From NCBI GenBank assembly GCA_025454815.1, contig JALONR010000022.1, positions 1-64,000 on the forward strand: a DNA stretch of 64,000 nt, in the 5' to 3' direction. The notes beneath the pieces are model-generated. The model saw only the letters and a list, made by a program, of their open reading frames with translations, ran no database searches and had not been told where the DNA came from. Of the stretch, positions 17,396 through 26,465 are shown piece by piece. Each line of letters opens with the position of its first letter. Positions within the stretch are counted from its first letter, which is position 1. Origin of the DNA: Bacteroidales bacterium (lineage in GTDB: Bacteria; Bacteroidota; Bacteroidia; Bacteroidales; VadinHA17). Position numbers and translations under genes: made by a program.

Positions 17396-18088
17396 ATGGA
17401 GGCAGAAATGAAATTGTCGGATGCTGATCATCCTCTGGTACAGGGAAAAGCCGGGGAACTGATCAGCCTGGGAGCAAGCAGGGAAGAAAACCTGAAAAGA
17501 ATTTTCCTTTACGTGCGTGATGAGATCAGATTCGGGTTTCCTCCTGAATGGGATAAAGTCAGGGCTTCCGGGACTATCGGACTGGGAATCGGATATTGCA
17601 ACACCAAAGCCACCCTGTTCAACGCTCTCTGCAGAGTTGCCGGTATCCCTTCGCGTATTCACGCGGGTCTTATAAATATTAACATTCTCAAAGGTATCTT
17701 TCCTGCTTATGCTTTCCCGATAATGCCCGGTGCAGGGGGACATTCCTGGATTGAGGTTGAGATTAACGGCGAATGGATACCGGTTGATTCCTACATAAAT
17801 GATAAACTTTTCTATGACTCCGCATTGAAGTTGCTTCAGTCATCAGGAAGAAAGACCGGCTATTCCATTTCCATGGAAAAAGGACCGGCCAGTTGCGAGT
17901 TCAACTTCGGCGAAAAGGGGTTCGTACATATGGGTGCAGTGGTGGAAGATCATGGGGTCTGGGATGATTTTGCAGATTACATGGCGTCTGACAAATACCT
18001 TTCCCTGAGCGGATTCAAGCTTAAGGTTTTCCAGTCTTTCACACGCACCGCCAACCGGAATATCATCAGGCTGAGGGCAATGAAATGA
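17396..18088 (+). CDS. Transglutaminase-like cysteine protease-fold protein
   Basis: This 230-residue protein has the transglutaminase-core triad: Cys68 in GYCNTKATLF, His116 in GGHSWIEVEI and Asp131 in WIPVDSYIN. The conserved phrase NALCRVAGIPSRIHAGL follows the Cys. There is no signal peptide, so it appears cytosolic. Members of this superfamily are peptidases, amidases or transferases; the C-terminal 90 residues do not suggest which. An in-frame ATG at residue 5 is an alternative start. No partner gene is tightly linked. Confidence 0.8.
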   Translation: MEAEMKLSDADHPLVQGKAGELISLGASREENLKRIFLYVRDEIRFGFPPEWDKVRASGTIGLGIGYCNTKATLFNALCRVAGIPSRIHAGLININILKGIFPAYAFPIMPGAGGHSWIEVEINGEWIPVDSYINDKLFYDSALKLLQSSGRKTGYSISMEKGPASCEFNFGEKGFVHMGAVVEDHGVWDDFADYMASDKYLSLSGFKLKVFQSFTRTANRNIIRLRAMK

Positions 18089-18287
18089 TTTCCGGAGAAT
18101 ACACCGACACGGTTGTAATATAGTTTTCAGAGGTATCCATTTCCGGGTCATGATACATAATCACAGCGCTCAGCCTTTGCATGTGACAGCTTTTGAACCA
18201 GGGTGATCATTATTACCATGACGCCTTGCATGGCAACCGCCAATAAACTTATTTTTGCTGTACCTTGTTAATACAGAAATCCTGAAT

Positions 18288-18797
18288 ATGAAAAAGAGAT
18301 ATATGAATCCGTACCTGGCGGGAGTGCTGCTGGGAATGGTATTGCTGCTGGCGATGGTGGTGGCCGGAAGGGGGCTGGGCGCAAGCGGCGGAATCAAGTA
18401 TTGTGTCGTCTCAATAGTCGGTGCGGTCAGCCCTGAACACGTAAATCAGACGGAGTACTATTCCGGGTATTTTGACAATAATAAGAAGCCTCTGACCAAC
18501 TGGCTTACCATTGAGATCTTCGGGGTGCTTCTGGGCGGTTTCATTTCCGGAGCAGTGTCCGGCAGGCTTAAACTGAAGGTCGAGAAATCGCCGGGGATAA
18601 CCAATACGCGGCGTCTTGTATTTGCATTCCTGGGTGGAATGCTCTTTGTCTACGGAGGCCAGCTCGCACGGGGATGCACCAGCGGTGCCGCTCTCTCAGG
18701 GATGGCAGTACTCTCACTGGCCGGATTCGTCACAATGATAGCGATATTCGGTTCGGCATTTGCATTTGCATGGTTCTTCAGGAAGAACTGGATATGA
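18288..18797 (+). CDS. YeeE/YedE-family transporter, N-terminal half protein
   Basis: This 169-residue membrane protein begins MKKRYMNPYLAG. It has about four hydrophobic helices and the family motif ARGCTSGAALSG, whose Cys is part of the conduction path in the thiosulfate transporter TsuA. The full-size transporter corresponds to two such halves; the second half is the next gene. The ATG at 18288 is preferred over an upstream in-frame start at 18255 because it gives a normal basic N-terminus before the first helix. It probably works together with the next gene to import thiosulfate or a related sulfur compound. Confidence 0.85.
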   Translation: MKKRYMNPYLAGVLLGMVLLLAMVVAGRGLGASGGIKYCVVSIVGAVSPEHVNQTEYYSGYFDNNKKPLTNWLTIEIFGVLLGGFISGAVSGRLKLKVEKSPGITNTRRLVFAFLGGMLFVYGGQLARGCTSGAALSGMAVLSLAGFVTMIAIFGSAFAFAWFFRKNWI

Positions 18798-18928
18798 GAG
18801 GCCCCGACACTTCTTGTTCTGGGTTGCGCTCCCTTCGGGAAGGAGATCAATCTGAAGGTAAGGATAAAGATGGATGTAGAATTTGCAGAAAGAAGATTAT
18901 TGAAACCAAATAACATTTGTAAAGGAAA

Positions 18929-19534
18929 ATGGCACCATTATCATCATTATATGAATTCCCTGAATGGCTTAACCTGCTGACGGCATTTATCATCGGCACG
19001 GGATTCGGATTTGCCCTCGAACAGGGAGGGTTTTCATCGAGCCGCAAGCTGGCAGGGATGTTCTACGGGTACGACACCACCGTGCTGAAGGTATTCTTCA
19101 CGGCTGCAATAGTCGCTCTCATCGGGGCACAGTTCCTCGGGTACTTCGGGTTTCTGAACCTGAACCAGGTCTATGTGAATGAGTTCTACGTAACTGCCTC
19201 AATTGTTGGCGGAGTGATAATGGGAGCAGGCTTTATCATGGGCGGCTTCTGCCCGGGAACTGGTCTCTGCGCCATGTCAATCGGCAAGATTGACGCGATG
19301 GTCTATATACTCGGTGGCCTGGCAGGGGCTTTCCTGTTCGCCGAGACTTACCCGCTGATTGAAAAGATGGCAACAGCCAGCTACAGGGGACCGGTAAAGA
19401 TCAATGAAGCGCTCGGCATCTCTGCCGGCCTCTTCACCCTGCTCCTGGTTGCTGCCGCAGGGGCCATGTTCTGGCTTGCGGAGCTGGCCGAGAAGAAGTT
19501 TGCAAGACCTGATATCACAGATGAAATAAAATGA
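18929..19534 (+). CDS. YeeE/YedE-family transporter, C-terminal half protein
   Basis: This 201-residue membrane protein has about five helices. It carries FALEQGGFSSSRKLAGMFYG and the second signature GGFCPGTGLCAMSIGK, both typical of YeeE/YedE proteins; the Cys in GGFCPGTG matches a pore cysteine of TsuA-like transporters. It follows the N-terminal half after 131 bases and precedes a rhodanese-like gene by 6 bases, so the run is probably one transcript. The pair plus rhodaneses points to uptake and handling of thiosulfate or sulfane sulfur. Confidence 0.87.
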   Translation: MAPLSSLYEFPEWLNLLTAFIIGTGFGFALEQGGFSSSRKLAGMFYGYDTTVLKVFFTAAIVALIGAQFLGYFGFLNLNQVYVNEFYVTASIVGGVIMGAGFIMGGFCPGTGLCAMSIGKIDAMVYILGGLAGAFLFAETYPLIEKMATASYRGPVKINEALGISAGLFTLLLVAAAGAMFWLAELAEKKFARPDITDEIK

Positions 19535-19540
19535 CCTGTC

Positions 19541-20152
19541 ATGGAAACCAGGAAACAAATTACCGTACTTCTTCTTCTGCTGAGCCTCATCCTGGCCCTT
19601 CTTCCGCTGACCGCCAACCGGTCGTTCCGGGGCAGTCCGGCTGAACTGCTTGAGGAAGTCCTGCAAAGCGAAACATCCTTTTCATCTGACCAGGTGGCAG
19701 GATTCATTGTGAATGAAGCAGAAGATGTTCAGCTATTCGACCTGAGACCTGGCGAAAAGTACAGTGAGGCATTCATCCCGGGTGCAGTCAGCGTACCCTA
19801 TGCTGCATTCATCACATCCGATCCGGATATCTGGCTGCGCGACAGGAACAAAAGGATGATTCTCTATTCCTCGGATGACACGGAGGCAGCAGCTGCCATG
19901 GCATATGCCAGGGGGCTGGGTTATGACAACACTTACTTCCTCAGGGGGGGGATTGAAGAATGGATAAGAACCGTTTCTGCCACGGAGTACGGGGGAGAAA
20001 GAATCACGGCAAGGGAGAACGCACTCCTGGAGACCCGAAGGAGGGCTGCCGGGATGTACAACGAACTGCGAAGCCTCCCTGACAGCCTGAAGGCAAAATA
20101 TCTTGAATCGATGAAATTTTCAGCACGCAAACTTGACGGCGGTTGCCAGTAA
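19541..20152 (+). CDS. Exported rhodanese-like protein lacking the catalytic Cys
   Basis: This 203-residue protein has an N-terminal signal or anchor helix (about 7-25) and one rhodanese domain. FDLRPGEKYSEAFIPGAVSVPY is the CDC25/rhodanese entrance motif, and GLGYDNTYFLRGGIEEW is the exit helix motif. The active-site loop reads LYSSDDTEAAA, with Ser where Cys is expected, so classical sulfur transfer is unlikely. A C-terminal tail of about 60 charged residues follows. It lies 6 bases after the YeeE half and 11 bases before another rhodanese-like gene. It may be a sulfur-binding or scaffolding partner of the transporter. Confidence 0.8.
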   Translation: METRKQITVLLLLLSLILALLPLTANRSFRGSPAELLEEVLQSETSFSSDQVAGFIVNEAEDVQLFDLRPGEKYSEAFIPGAVSVPYAAFITSDPDIWLRDRNKRMILYSSDDTEAAAAMAYARGLGYDNTYFLRGGIEEWIRTVSATEYGGERITARENALLETRRRAAGMYNELRSLPDSLKAKYLESMKFSARKLDGGCQ

Positions 20153-20163
20153 AAACAATCAGG

Positions 20164-20577
20164 ATGAAAACGGTGAAGAAATATAAATATATCCTGGCAG
20201 CGGTTGTTTTGCTGGCAGCTCTCACAGTGGCCAGGGCATTTAATCCCGGAATATTCAGGTATGATGCTGTAAAATGGGCAAAACCATCTGTTTCCGGCGG
20301 GAATCTTATCACCCCTGAAATGCTTACTGAAACAGCGGATGAGATACTTTTTGTCATCCTTGACAATGATTTCCCGGTCCCGGATCTGCAGGGCGCCGGT
20401 ATACTGCAAGCTGGTCCCGGAAATCTTCTGACACGGGACAATATCAGAAAAATAAGGCGAAACAAAGGTCCGGTTGTGCTGTGTTCCGCAGATGCCTCGG
20501 TTTCAGCCCGGATATGGATTATTCTCAGCGAGACAGGGATCAGGGAGCTCTATATACTAAAGAAAGATCCGGCCTGA
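20164..20577 (+). CDS. Small membrane-anchored rhodanese-like protein
   Basis: This 137-residue protein has one N-terminal helix (about 8-25) and a shortened rhodanese-like fold. The putative loop VVLCSADASVSARI keeps a Cys, with an Arg nine residues later. The fold is divergent and the CDC25-like entrance motif is missing. The start is ATG at 20164, preceded by AGG, rather than the upstream in-frame ATG at 20143, which overlaps the previous gene. As the last gene of the YeeE-rhodanese run, it probably handles the sulfur atom outside the cytoplasm together with the Cys-less neighbour. Confidence 0.65.
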   Translation: MKTVKKYKYILAAVVLLAALTVARAFNPGIFRYDAVKWAKPSVSGGNLITPEMLTETADEILFVILDNDFPVPDLQGAGILQAGPGNLLTRDNIRKIRRNKGPVVLCSADASVSARIWIILSETGIRELYILKKDPA

Positions 20578-20593
20578 ATAAATTGGCCGGATC
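20566..20593. terminator. Bidirectional hairpin between convergent rhodanese genes
   Basis: GATCCGGCC (20566-20574) and GGCCGGATC (20585-20593) form a perfect 9-base stem with a 10-base loop that includes the stop codon of the plus-strand gene. On the minus strand the stem is followed by TTTCTTT. On the plus strand only ATTATTATT follows. Confidence 0.7.
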
Positions 20594-20637
20594 ATTATTA
20601 TTAACCCCACTACCAGTCGGATTTTCTTCCGGTGTAG

Positions 20638-21678
20638 CTATTTCTTCACCACCGGGAAATCATTTGATTCCTCAAGGGTAAACGGCAGCCATGACAGGGT
20701 GCTTCGTTCACTCACCATTTTGTTGTACATGAAGCTGTTGTTCCCGTACTTCAAGGTCCTGGCATCATAACCGAAGAGCCTCAGGAAAGCCGAAGCGAAC
20801 GCAGAGTTATGTCCCGTGCCACAATAGACTACGGTGATCTTGTCTGCAGGTATGGTGGCCATCATATCGGGGAAGCCCAGTGTTGCCTCGGGCTTGTAAC
20901 GCACTGCCCCCGGGATGTGACCCGCATCATACTTGTCCTTTCGCTCCAGGTTGATCACGAAGTATGCTGACGGATCCGCAAATACATCATCCGCAGTGAC
21001 AATAATGTTTTCCGTTCCCTGTTCAAAGAGCTTCCTGAACCTGGCATCGCTTATCTCACTTCCGGTCTGAAGTCCGGTTCCGAGCACGGGCATTTCGCCT
21101 TTAGCCGGGGTCTCATTTACGGCGGTTTCAAGGCGATCCTCCCAGGCAGGTGATAATCCCTTCATCCATCCGGCCTCAGCGTACTGCCTGTTCCAGCCTC
21201 CCATGCCCCAGCGCATGGCGAAGACGTTGCCGTATCCCATCATTCTGAGAAGGGCTGTGGTGTAGCTTGAGAGCTGTCCCTCTTCGCATACGAGAATGAT
21301 CTTGTCATATTCAAAAGGCCTGATACCTGCCTCGAAGTACTCAGGGAGTTCTGTGAACTGCCTGTTTACAGCGCCTTTTATGTGACCCGCAGCGAACTGA
21401 TCCGCAGGCCTGAGATCAATGACCAGATTGTTCTTATCAAGCTCCTCAAATACAATCGACGCCTTTATGAGGCTCGGGAAGTACTGGCTGTTGACATAAT
21501 CGCCTTTTTCCTCAAGGTCCTTGAGCAGCAGTGTTGTTTCCTTATCAATCACCGGCGCCGGTGCTTCAGGAACAGCTGCTCCTTCTTTTTTCTTTTCAGC
21601 TCCCTTACCCGCGCACCCTGCAGTCAGGAGAGCCACCAGGGCCACGGCCAGGAAACCAGTAAAAAATCTGCTTTTCAT
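20638..21678 (-). CDS. Tandem-rhodanese lipoprotein (sulfurtransferase-like)
   Basis: This 346-residue lipoprotein has lipobox LTAGC (Cys22) and two rhodanese domains. In domain 1 the motif DLRPADQFAAGHIKGAVN precedes the loop VCEEGQLSSY. In domain 2 ERKDKYDAGHIPGAVR precedes the loop YCGTGHNSAF. Both loops keep the catalytic Cys, so both may carry a persulfide. It should sit in the periplasm or at a membrane surface. It faces the YeeE-rhodanese run convergently and lies 19 bases downstream of a YD-repeat lipoprotein gene. I chose the ATG at 21676-21678; the frame also has a TTG two codons earlier. Confidence 0.88.
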   Translation of the reverse strand: MKSRFFTGFLAVALVALLTAGCAGKGAEKKKEGAAVPEAPAPVIDKETTLLLKDLEEKGDYVNSQYFPSLIKASIVFEELDKNNLVIDLRPADQFAAGHIKGAVNRQFTELPEYFEAGIRPFEYDKIILVCEEGQLSSYTTALLRMMGYGNVFAMRWGMGGWNRQYAEAGWMKGLSPAWEDRLETAVNETPAKGEMPVLGTGLQTGSEISDARFRKLFEQGTENIIVTADDVFADPSAYFVINLERKDKYDAGHIPGAVRYKPEATLGFPDMMATIPADKITVVYCGTGHNSAFASAFLRLFGYDARTLKYGNNSFMYNKMVSERSTLSWLPFTLEESNDFPVVKK

Positions 21679-21697
21679 ATTCAAAGCGTTTCCTGAA

Positions 21698-22762
21698 TTA
21701 CTGGGCTACCGCCACAAGTTCTTTATCAAACCTCAGGGTCTCGGTACGGTTTCCCTTCTCGTCGTATTTATACTGTGTGACAGCAACACCACTTTCAGGA
21801 TGGTTGATGGTATTCCTGTCCTTGTCCATATTCCTGACTTCAATAACCGCTCCGTGTTTGTCATAGGAATACTTTGTAACGGGTATCATTTTACCGGCTA
21901 CATATTCATTGTCCTGGTCAAACATGGCTGTCTCCTGCACATAGCCGTTCTCGTCATAGGTGCTGACACGGCGCGACCATCCCCAGTAGAGGTTTGACAT
22001 CTGTCCGGTCACGTTGTAGACCGAAAACTTCAGCAGGTCTCCATGCTCATTGGATTCGAACTCGAAGTATGATACACCTATGTCACCACAGTTTTCAGCG
22101 GTGCAGTTGTAGAGCTGGTCATTCATGTAATTTGCCATCTCGGTGACATATCCCTTGTCGTTGTAGGTGAACCTGAGCTCATAGAAGGGGCAGAAGGGGT
22201 TCATGATGGTCTCTTCCTTTGCAAGGTTGTAGCGTTTTTCCTGGAGTTTGCCGTCAGGGAGGATTCTCCAGACATAGTTATGTATCTTATTCCTGTTTTC
22301 AACCGGGTTTCCGTCCCTGTCGAGGAACCTGAGTGCCGTCCTGGTACCCTTGTCGTCAAGGGTGTATTCAGCGGAGAAGACACCTCCTGATTCCATGGGT
22401 TCGCCGTTCTTGTCAAAGAACTTCCTGATCTGTAGGTTATCAATATACTCATAGGTTATTTTTGCGGCTCCGCCGAGCGAACCATAGCTGAGAGGCTCAT
22501 CGCCCCTTACGAACTCGACTGATACGAGCCGGCCCGCATCGTCATAGGTGAATTTGTAGTTGTTGATCTCCTTTGCCTGTGCCGGGGTCAGCTCGTGCAA
22601 GCCTCTTTCCGTATCCCAGGGTGTTTCGCTGAAGAGGAGGGTCCGGTAATGAGCGATACCTTTATCGGCTTCCTTTTTCGCAGGGGCCTGATTGCAGGAT
22701 GTGACGGCAGCAACTGCCAGTGCTGCAACGACAATCATTAATGCTTTGCTTCTCGATTTCAT
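21698..22762 (-). CDS. YD/RHS-repeat-like lipoprotein
   Basis: This 354-residue exported lipoprotein (lipobox VTSC, Cys23) is built from irregular repeats of the type Y-x-Y-D-x-x-G-x, such as FTYDDAGRLVSVEF, FTYNDKGYVTEM, STYDENGYVQET, YSYDKHGAVIEV and YKYDEKGNRTET. These resemble YD repeats of RHS proteins and form extended beta structure; no enzymatic motif is visible. It is followed after 19 bases by the tandem-rhodanese lipoprotein, so both probably act in the same compartment. Function is unknown. Confidence 0.7.
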   Translation of the reverse strand: MKSRSKALMIVVAALAVAAVTSCNQAPAKKEADKGIAHYRTLLFSETPWDTERGLHELTPAQAKEINNYKFTYDDAGRLVSVEFVRGDEPLSYGSLGGAAKITYEYIDNLQIRKFFDKNGEPMESGGVFSAEYTLDDKGTRTALRFLDRDGNPVENRNKIHNYVWRILPDGKLQEKRYNLAKEETIMNPFCPFYELRFTYNDKGYVTEMANYMNDQLYNCTAENCGDIGVSYFEFESNEHGDLLKFSVYNVTGQMSNLYWGWSRRVSTYDENGYVQETAMFDQDNEYVAGKMIPVTKYSYDKHGAVIEVRNMDKDRNTINHPESGVAVTQYKYDEKGNRTETLRFDKELVAVAQ

Positions 22763-22892
22763 TCTTATTTGGTTTGTTTGACAGAATTACAACAATATCA
22801 GTCTTAAAAGGTTCTGGAAATATAAGATTAAAATTAATATCCCTGTAAATCCGGTCTGGCAGGACGCCTGCAGAAATCCGGACATTACCTGA

Positions 22893-22942
22893 AAAAAAAC
22901 CGGAGCATCCGGGTTTCACAAAACGTAAACCCGGAATGCTCC
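22893..22942 (-). terminator. Strong intrinsic terminator of the tricorn-like protease gene
   Basis: On the minus strand a long stem forms from GGAGCAT and CCGGGTTT against AAACCCGG and ATGCTCC with one bulged base. It is followed directly by GGTTTTTTTT (complement of 22893-22902). It lies about 35 bases after the stop codon at 22977. Confidence 0.92.
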
Positions 22943-22976
22943 AGACCTGTGGGTTGTATTATAAACAGTCAGTTTC

Positions 22977-25900
22977 TCACTTCTTTGCCGGGGTGGAGAA
23001 TGGCGGAGGTGTAATCTCCGTCTCTCCCTCCTGTTCGAGCAGTTTAAGTGCTTCACTGACAGCCCTTACGAGCTGGGGGTCGATTCCCTTTGAGAGGGAA
23101 GCTGCATCCTGGCGTACCTCTATGTCCGGGGCTACACCTTCGTTTTCGGCAATCCATTTTTTTGCAACGGGGTCAAAGACTGCATTGTCAGGAGCCGTAA
23201 GTGTACCGCCGTCGACCATGGCATAATGTACGGATGATTTCACCAGTCCACCCCATGTACGTGTGCCGATCAGGGGCCCTGTTTTCTGCTGGCGGAAAAC
23301 CCATGGGAAGAAGTCGCCACCCGAGCCTGACATCTCATTGATAAGGAGGACCTTAGGGCCGAGAATGCCTGCAGGCAGGCGGAAAGGCCTGCCACCGGGG
23401 ACTTCATTGGTGAGTGCTGCCCTGATCCGGCGGTTCATAAGGTCTACCATATAATCGTCAAGCAGTCCGCCACCGTTGAATCGTTCATCGATAATTGCCC
23501 CTTTCTTATTCTGCTGGGCAAAGAAATAACGGTTGAATGAGACAAAACCGGGGCCGCCGGTGTTTGGCACCCATACATAAGCGAGTCTGCCACCCGAGAG
23601 GCTGTCAACCATACGCCGGTTATCCTCAACCCATGCTCTCTGGCGCAGCCCTGATTCGCTGGCGATCGGTTTAACCACCTCTTTCCATGACCCCTCAAAA
23701 TCCGGGGTTTTGTTGATATGGATGGTGGTCTGTATGTTCAGTGTCCCGTCAAGGTATTGCCATGGGTCATCTGCTGCAGTGAGCTCTTTCCCGTTAATGC
23801 CTGTAAGGTAGTATCCTTCCTCTGCCTTCAGCCCGGGCCTGTCGAGCGGACCTGAAAGCTCGGGGTTCCAGCTTTCGGTTGTATAAATGCGGCTTATTTT
23901 CCACCGGTTATTCTCTGCGACAAGATCAGCGCCCAGTAACCCGGAGGTTGATTTTTCCACCTCGGGAAAGTCGCCTCCACCGACAAAACTGTGGCCCACT
24001 GAAAGTTCGCCATTCATCTGGTCAAGAATGTAGGTCAGATCTGCCCGGTGTTTAACAAAGGGGATCAGGGGAGCATATTTTTCATAGACTGCATTCCAGT
24101 CCCTGCCGTGCATTCCGGGATCGTAGAAATAGTCCCTTTCATATCTCCAGGCCTCCTCAAATATCTGTTTCCACTCCTCAGATCTGTTGAGCAGCATTTT
24201 CAGGTCAATCTTAACTGCCTTGGCATCAGCCCCGGAAGCCGATGAAGTGTTCATTATCTTCCAGTCACTCCCTGTACGTGCGAGCATCTTGTTTCCATCG
24301 GCAGAAACGGAAACCTGGCTTGCTCCGCTCACAAAATCCTTTGCCTCCCGCTTTTCAAGGGTAAATTTCTTGATAACAAATCCGGGAACCCCCTCTTTGC
24401 TTTCACCAATGAACACGGTACCTGATGGTCCGCTCACCAGCATCCGGTAATTGCCTCCGGGCACGGGCAGCGTGATGGTTCTCCGGCCTATGTTCGCAAA
24501 GTCAATTGTTACTGCTACGGGTCCCTTGCCTTTCTCATCAGTACTGTCTGTATCCGCTTTTTCGGGTTGTTTACCTTTCGCCGGTTTCTTTGCCTCCGGT
24601 TCAGGTTTTTTCTCTTCTTTCACACTCTCCTCATCACTGAGTGGTTTGAATGGAGAAGGGTCATCCTTTCTGAGGTTGATTACATACGATGTGTAATCGG
24701 GGTCGGAGGTGATGGCGCTGGTATTTGCCCATCCGGAGCCCAGTGCAAGGTTGGTGCTTGCAAGGAAGTAAAGATGCCTGCCGTCCCTGTCCCATGCCGG
24801 AGAGAATGAGTCTGCGAAGGGGTCTGTGAGTGCATGCCGGGTGTCACTTTTCGATGACCAGACCTTTATCTGGCGGAAGTTGTTTGTTCCTGTTTTCGTG
24901 TATGCAAGCCATTGTGAGTCATGTGACCATGTGAGTCCCATATTCCCCCTTTCGGTGTTAACTCCGGCTGTGTCCACGGTCCTAATGGTCCCTTTTTCAA
25001 TTTCCACTATCCTGATTCTCACTTTATCATCAGCGAAGGCAATCATTTTTCCGTCAGGCGACCAGGCTGGTTCCCATGCCATTTTTGATTCGCCGATTGA
25101 GATAACCTTAGGATCTGACAATCCGTCCTGTGAAGCAATCAGCAGGTTGTAACCTTTTCCCCCTGCATCGGAGAACCATGCAACTTCATTTCCTTTCGGA
25201 GACCAGACCGGAGCATGATCAGCTGCGCCGGATGAACGGGTCATATTCCTTGCGTCACCCTCCTCTGCCGGTACTGTGAAGATCTCCCCGCGTGCTTCAA
25301 GGATAATCCTTTTGCCTGTCGGGGACAGGGAGACAGCCCTTGCATTTCTGGTTACATCGGTCCAGCTGGTTTCAGCCCAGGGAAAGTCACCTTTCACAGT
25401 TATATTCAGTTGCCGGGTTTCGCCTGAAGGCAGATCAAGTGTATACAGGTAACCGTCGCGTTCATAGGCCAGTTTATCGCCATAGCCGTCGAGCCATTTA
25501 ATGTCTGAGCCGGTCAGGCGGGTGATCTGGTCGAGTTTACCGGTTGCCGGAGTGTATGACCAGATGTTGGAAATGTGGTCACGGTCTGACAGGAAGTAGA
25601 CCCTGTCACCAAGCCACAGTGGTTGTATGTCTATAGTTGACTCATTCGGAATGAGTGTTTCACCCTGGTCCTCTAGGTTCAGTATCACGAGCGGAGTGTT
25701 CTGGCCTCCGCGGTAATTGCGCCATTCAACATCCCAGCGCTGGACCCTGTCAACAAACACCTTTTTGCCGTCAGGAGAAAAGGAGCCGTCTGCTGCCCAC
25801 TGCATGCTGAGCATGGTTGAGGGCCCGCCGTCAACGGAGACAGTCCAGAGACGGGAAAAAGATGCAGGGGCATTGTCGCGAGATGTTGCATATAGGACCC

Positions 25901-26324
25901 TTTTGCCATCTGTCGACCATCCACGGACTGTGGCAGGTGCCGGATGCCATGTAAGCCTCCTCGGGGTGCCTCCCTCGGGAGATACTACATAAACAGCCTG
26001 GTTGCCTGACCTGTTTGAGTTAAAGGCTATCCATTTTCCGTCGGGAGAAAAATGAGGATTTCCCTCCACGGCGGGGGTGCTGGTAATACGCTCCGTGTTG
26101 CTGCCGTCAAGCTCTGCGATCCAGATGTCTCCTCCGTAAGAGAAAGTCACATGAGTATCAGTTATGGAAGGCTGCCGGAGCAACCTGGTCCCCTGGGAAA
26201 GGAGATCAGTTGTGCACATGAAGAAGGAGATCATCAGCAGTGCCAGGGTCATGGAGTACCATGCCGCATTGCGGCTGCCATACGGTTTTACGTTTTTTGT
26301 CCGGAAGGTTTTTTCAGGATTCAT
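22977..26324 (-). CDS. Tricorn-like S41 protease, complete
   Basis: This 1115-residue secreted protease has a signal helix at about residues 25-44, ending TTDLLSQ. Two propeller regions follow, built from repeats such as PHFSPDGKWIAFNSNR and PAWSPDGKMIAFAD. A Lys/Glu/Pro-rich linker lies near 560-600. The tricorn core has MNGELSVGHSFVGGG (His), a PDZ domain with KAEEGYYLTGINGKEL, and the S41 fold with DERFNGGG and NEMSGSGGDFFPW, where the Ser of GSGGD is the nucleophile. All parts expected of a bacterial tricorn homologue are present. It is last in a minus-strand set after the propeller protein (141-base gap) and has its own terminator. It probably trims oligopeptides in the periplasm. Confidence 0.93.
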   Translation of the reverse strand: MNPEKTFRTKNVKPYGSRNAAWYSMTLALLMISFFMCTTDLLSQGTRLLRQPSITDTHVTFSYGGDIWIAELDGSNTERITSTPAVEGNPHFSPDGKWIAFNSNRSGNQAVYVVSPEGGTPRRLTWHPAPATVRGWSTDGKRVLYATSRDNAPASFSRLWTVSVDGGPSTMLSMQWAADGSFSPDGKKVFVDRVQRWDVEWRNYRGGQNTPLVILNLEDQGETLIPNESTIDIQPLWLGDRVYFLSDRDHISNIWSYTPATGKLDQITRLTGSDIKWLDGYGDKLAYERDGYLYTLDLPSGETRQLNITVKGDFPWAETSWTDVTRNARAVSLSPTGKRIILEARGEIFTVPAEEGDARNMTRSSGAADHAPVWSPKGNEVAWFSDAGGKGYNLLIASQDGLSDPKVISIGESKMAWEPAWSPDGKMIAFADDKVRIRIVEIEKGTIRTVDTAGVNTERGNMGLTWSHDSQWLAYTKTGTNNFRQIKVWSSKSDTRHALTDPFADSFSPAWDRDGRHLYFLASTNLALGSGWANTSAITSDPDYTSYVINLRKDDPSPFKPLSDEESVKEEKKPEPEAKKPAKGKQPEKADTDSTDEKGKGPVAVTIDFANIGRRTITLPVPGGNYRMLVSGPSGTVFIGESKEGVPGFVIKKFTLEKREAKDFVSGASQVSVSADGNKMLARTGSDWKIMNTSSASGADAKAVKIDLKMLLNRSEEWKQIFEEAWRYERDYFYDPGMHGRDWNAVYEKYAPLIPFVKHRADLTYILDQMNGELSVGHSFVGGGDFPEVEKSTSGLLGADLVAENNRWKISRIYTTESWNPELSGPLDRPGLKAEEGYYLTGINGKELTAADDPWQYLDGTLNIQTTIHINKTPDFEGSWKEVVKPIASESGLRQRAWVEDNRRMVDSLSGGRLAYVWVPNTGGPGFVSFNRYFFAQQNKKGAIIDERFNGGGLLDDYMVDLMNRRIRAALTNEVPGGRPFRLPAGILGPKVLLINEMSGSGGDFFPWVFRQQKTGPLIGTRTWGGLVKSSVHYAMVDGGTLTAPDNAVFDPVAKKWIAENEGVAPDIEVRQDAASLSKGIDPQLVRAVSEALKLLEQEGETEITPPPFSTPAKK

Positions 26325-26465
26325 GGTTAAAGGATTTATGACAAATAAAGTATGATTGCCGGGGAATGAAGTTGAAATTTATCATCAGATCCCGGTTGAA
26401 TAAATTTAAGTTAAAGACATGAATTTTGGCCGGATGCTGCACTTCCGGCCGGCGTTCAGGAATGC

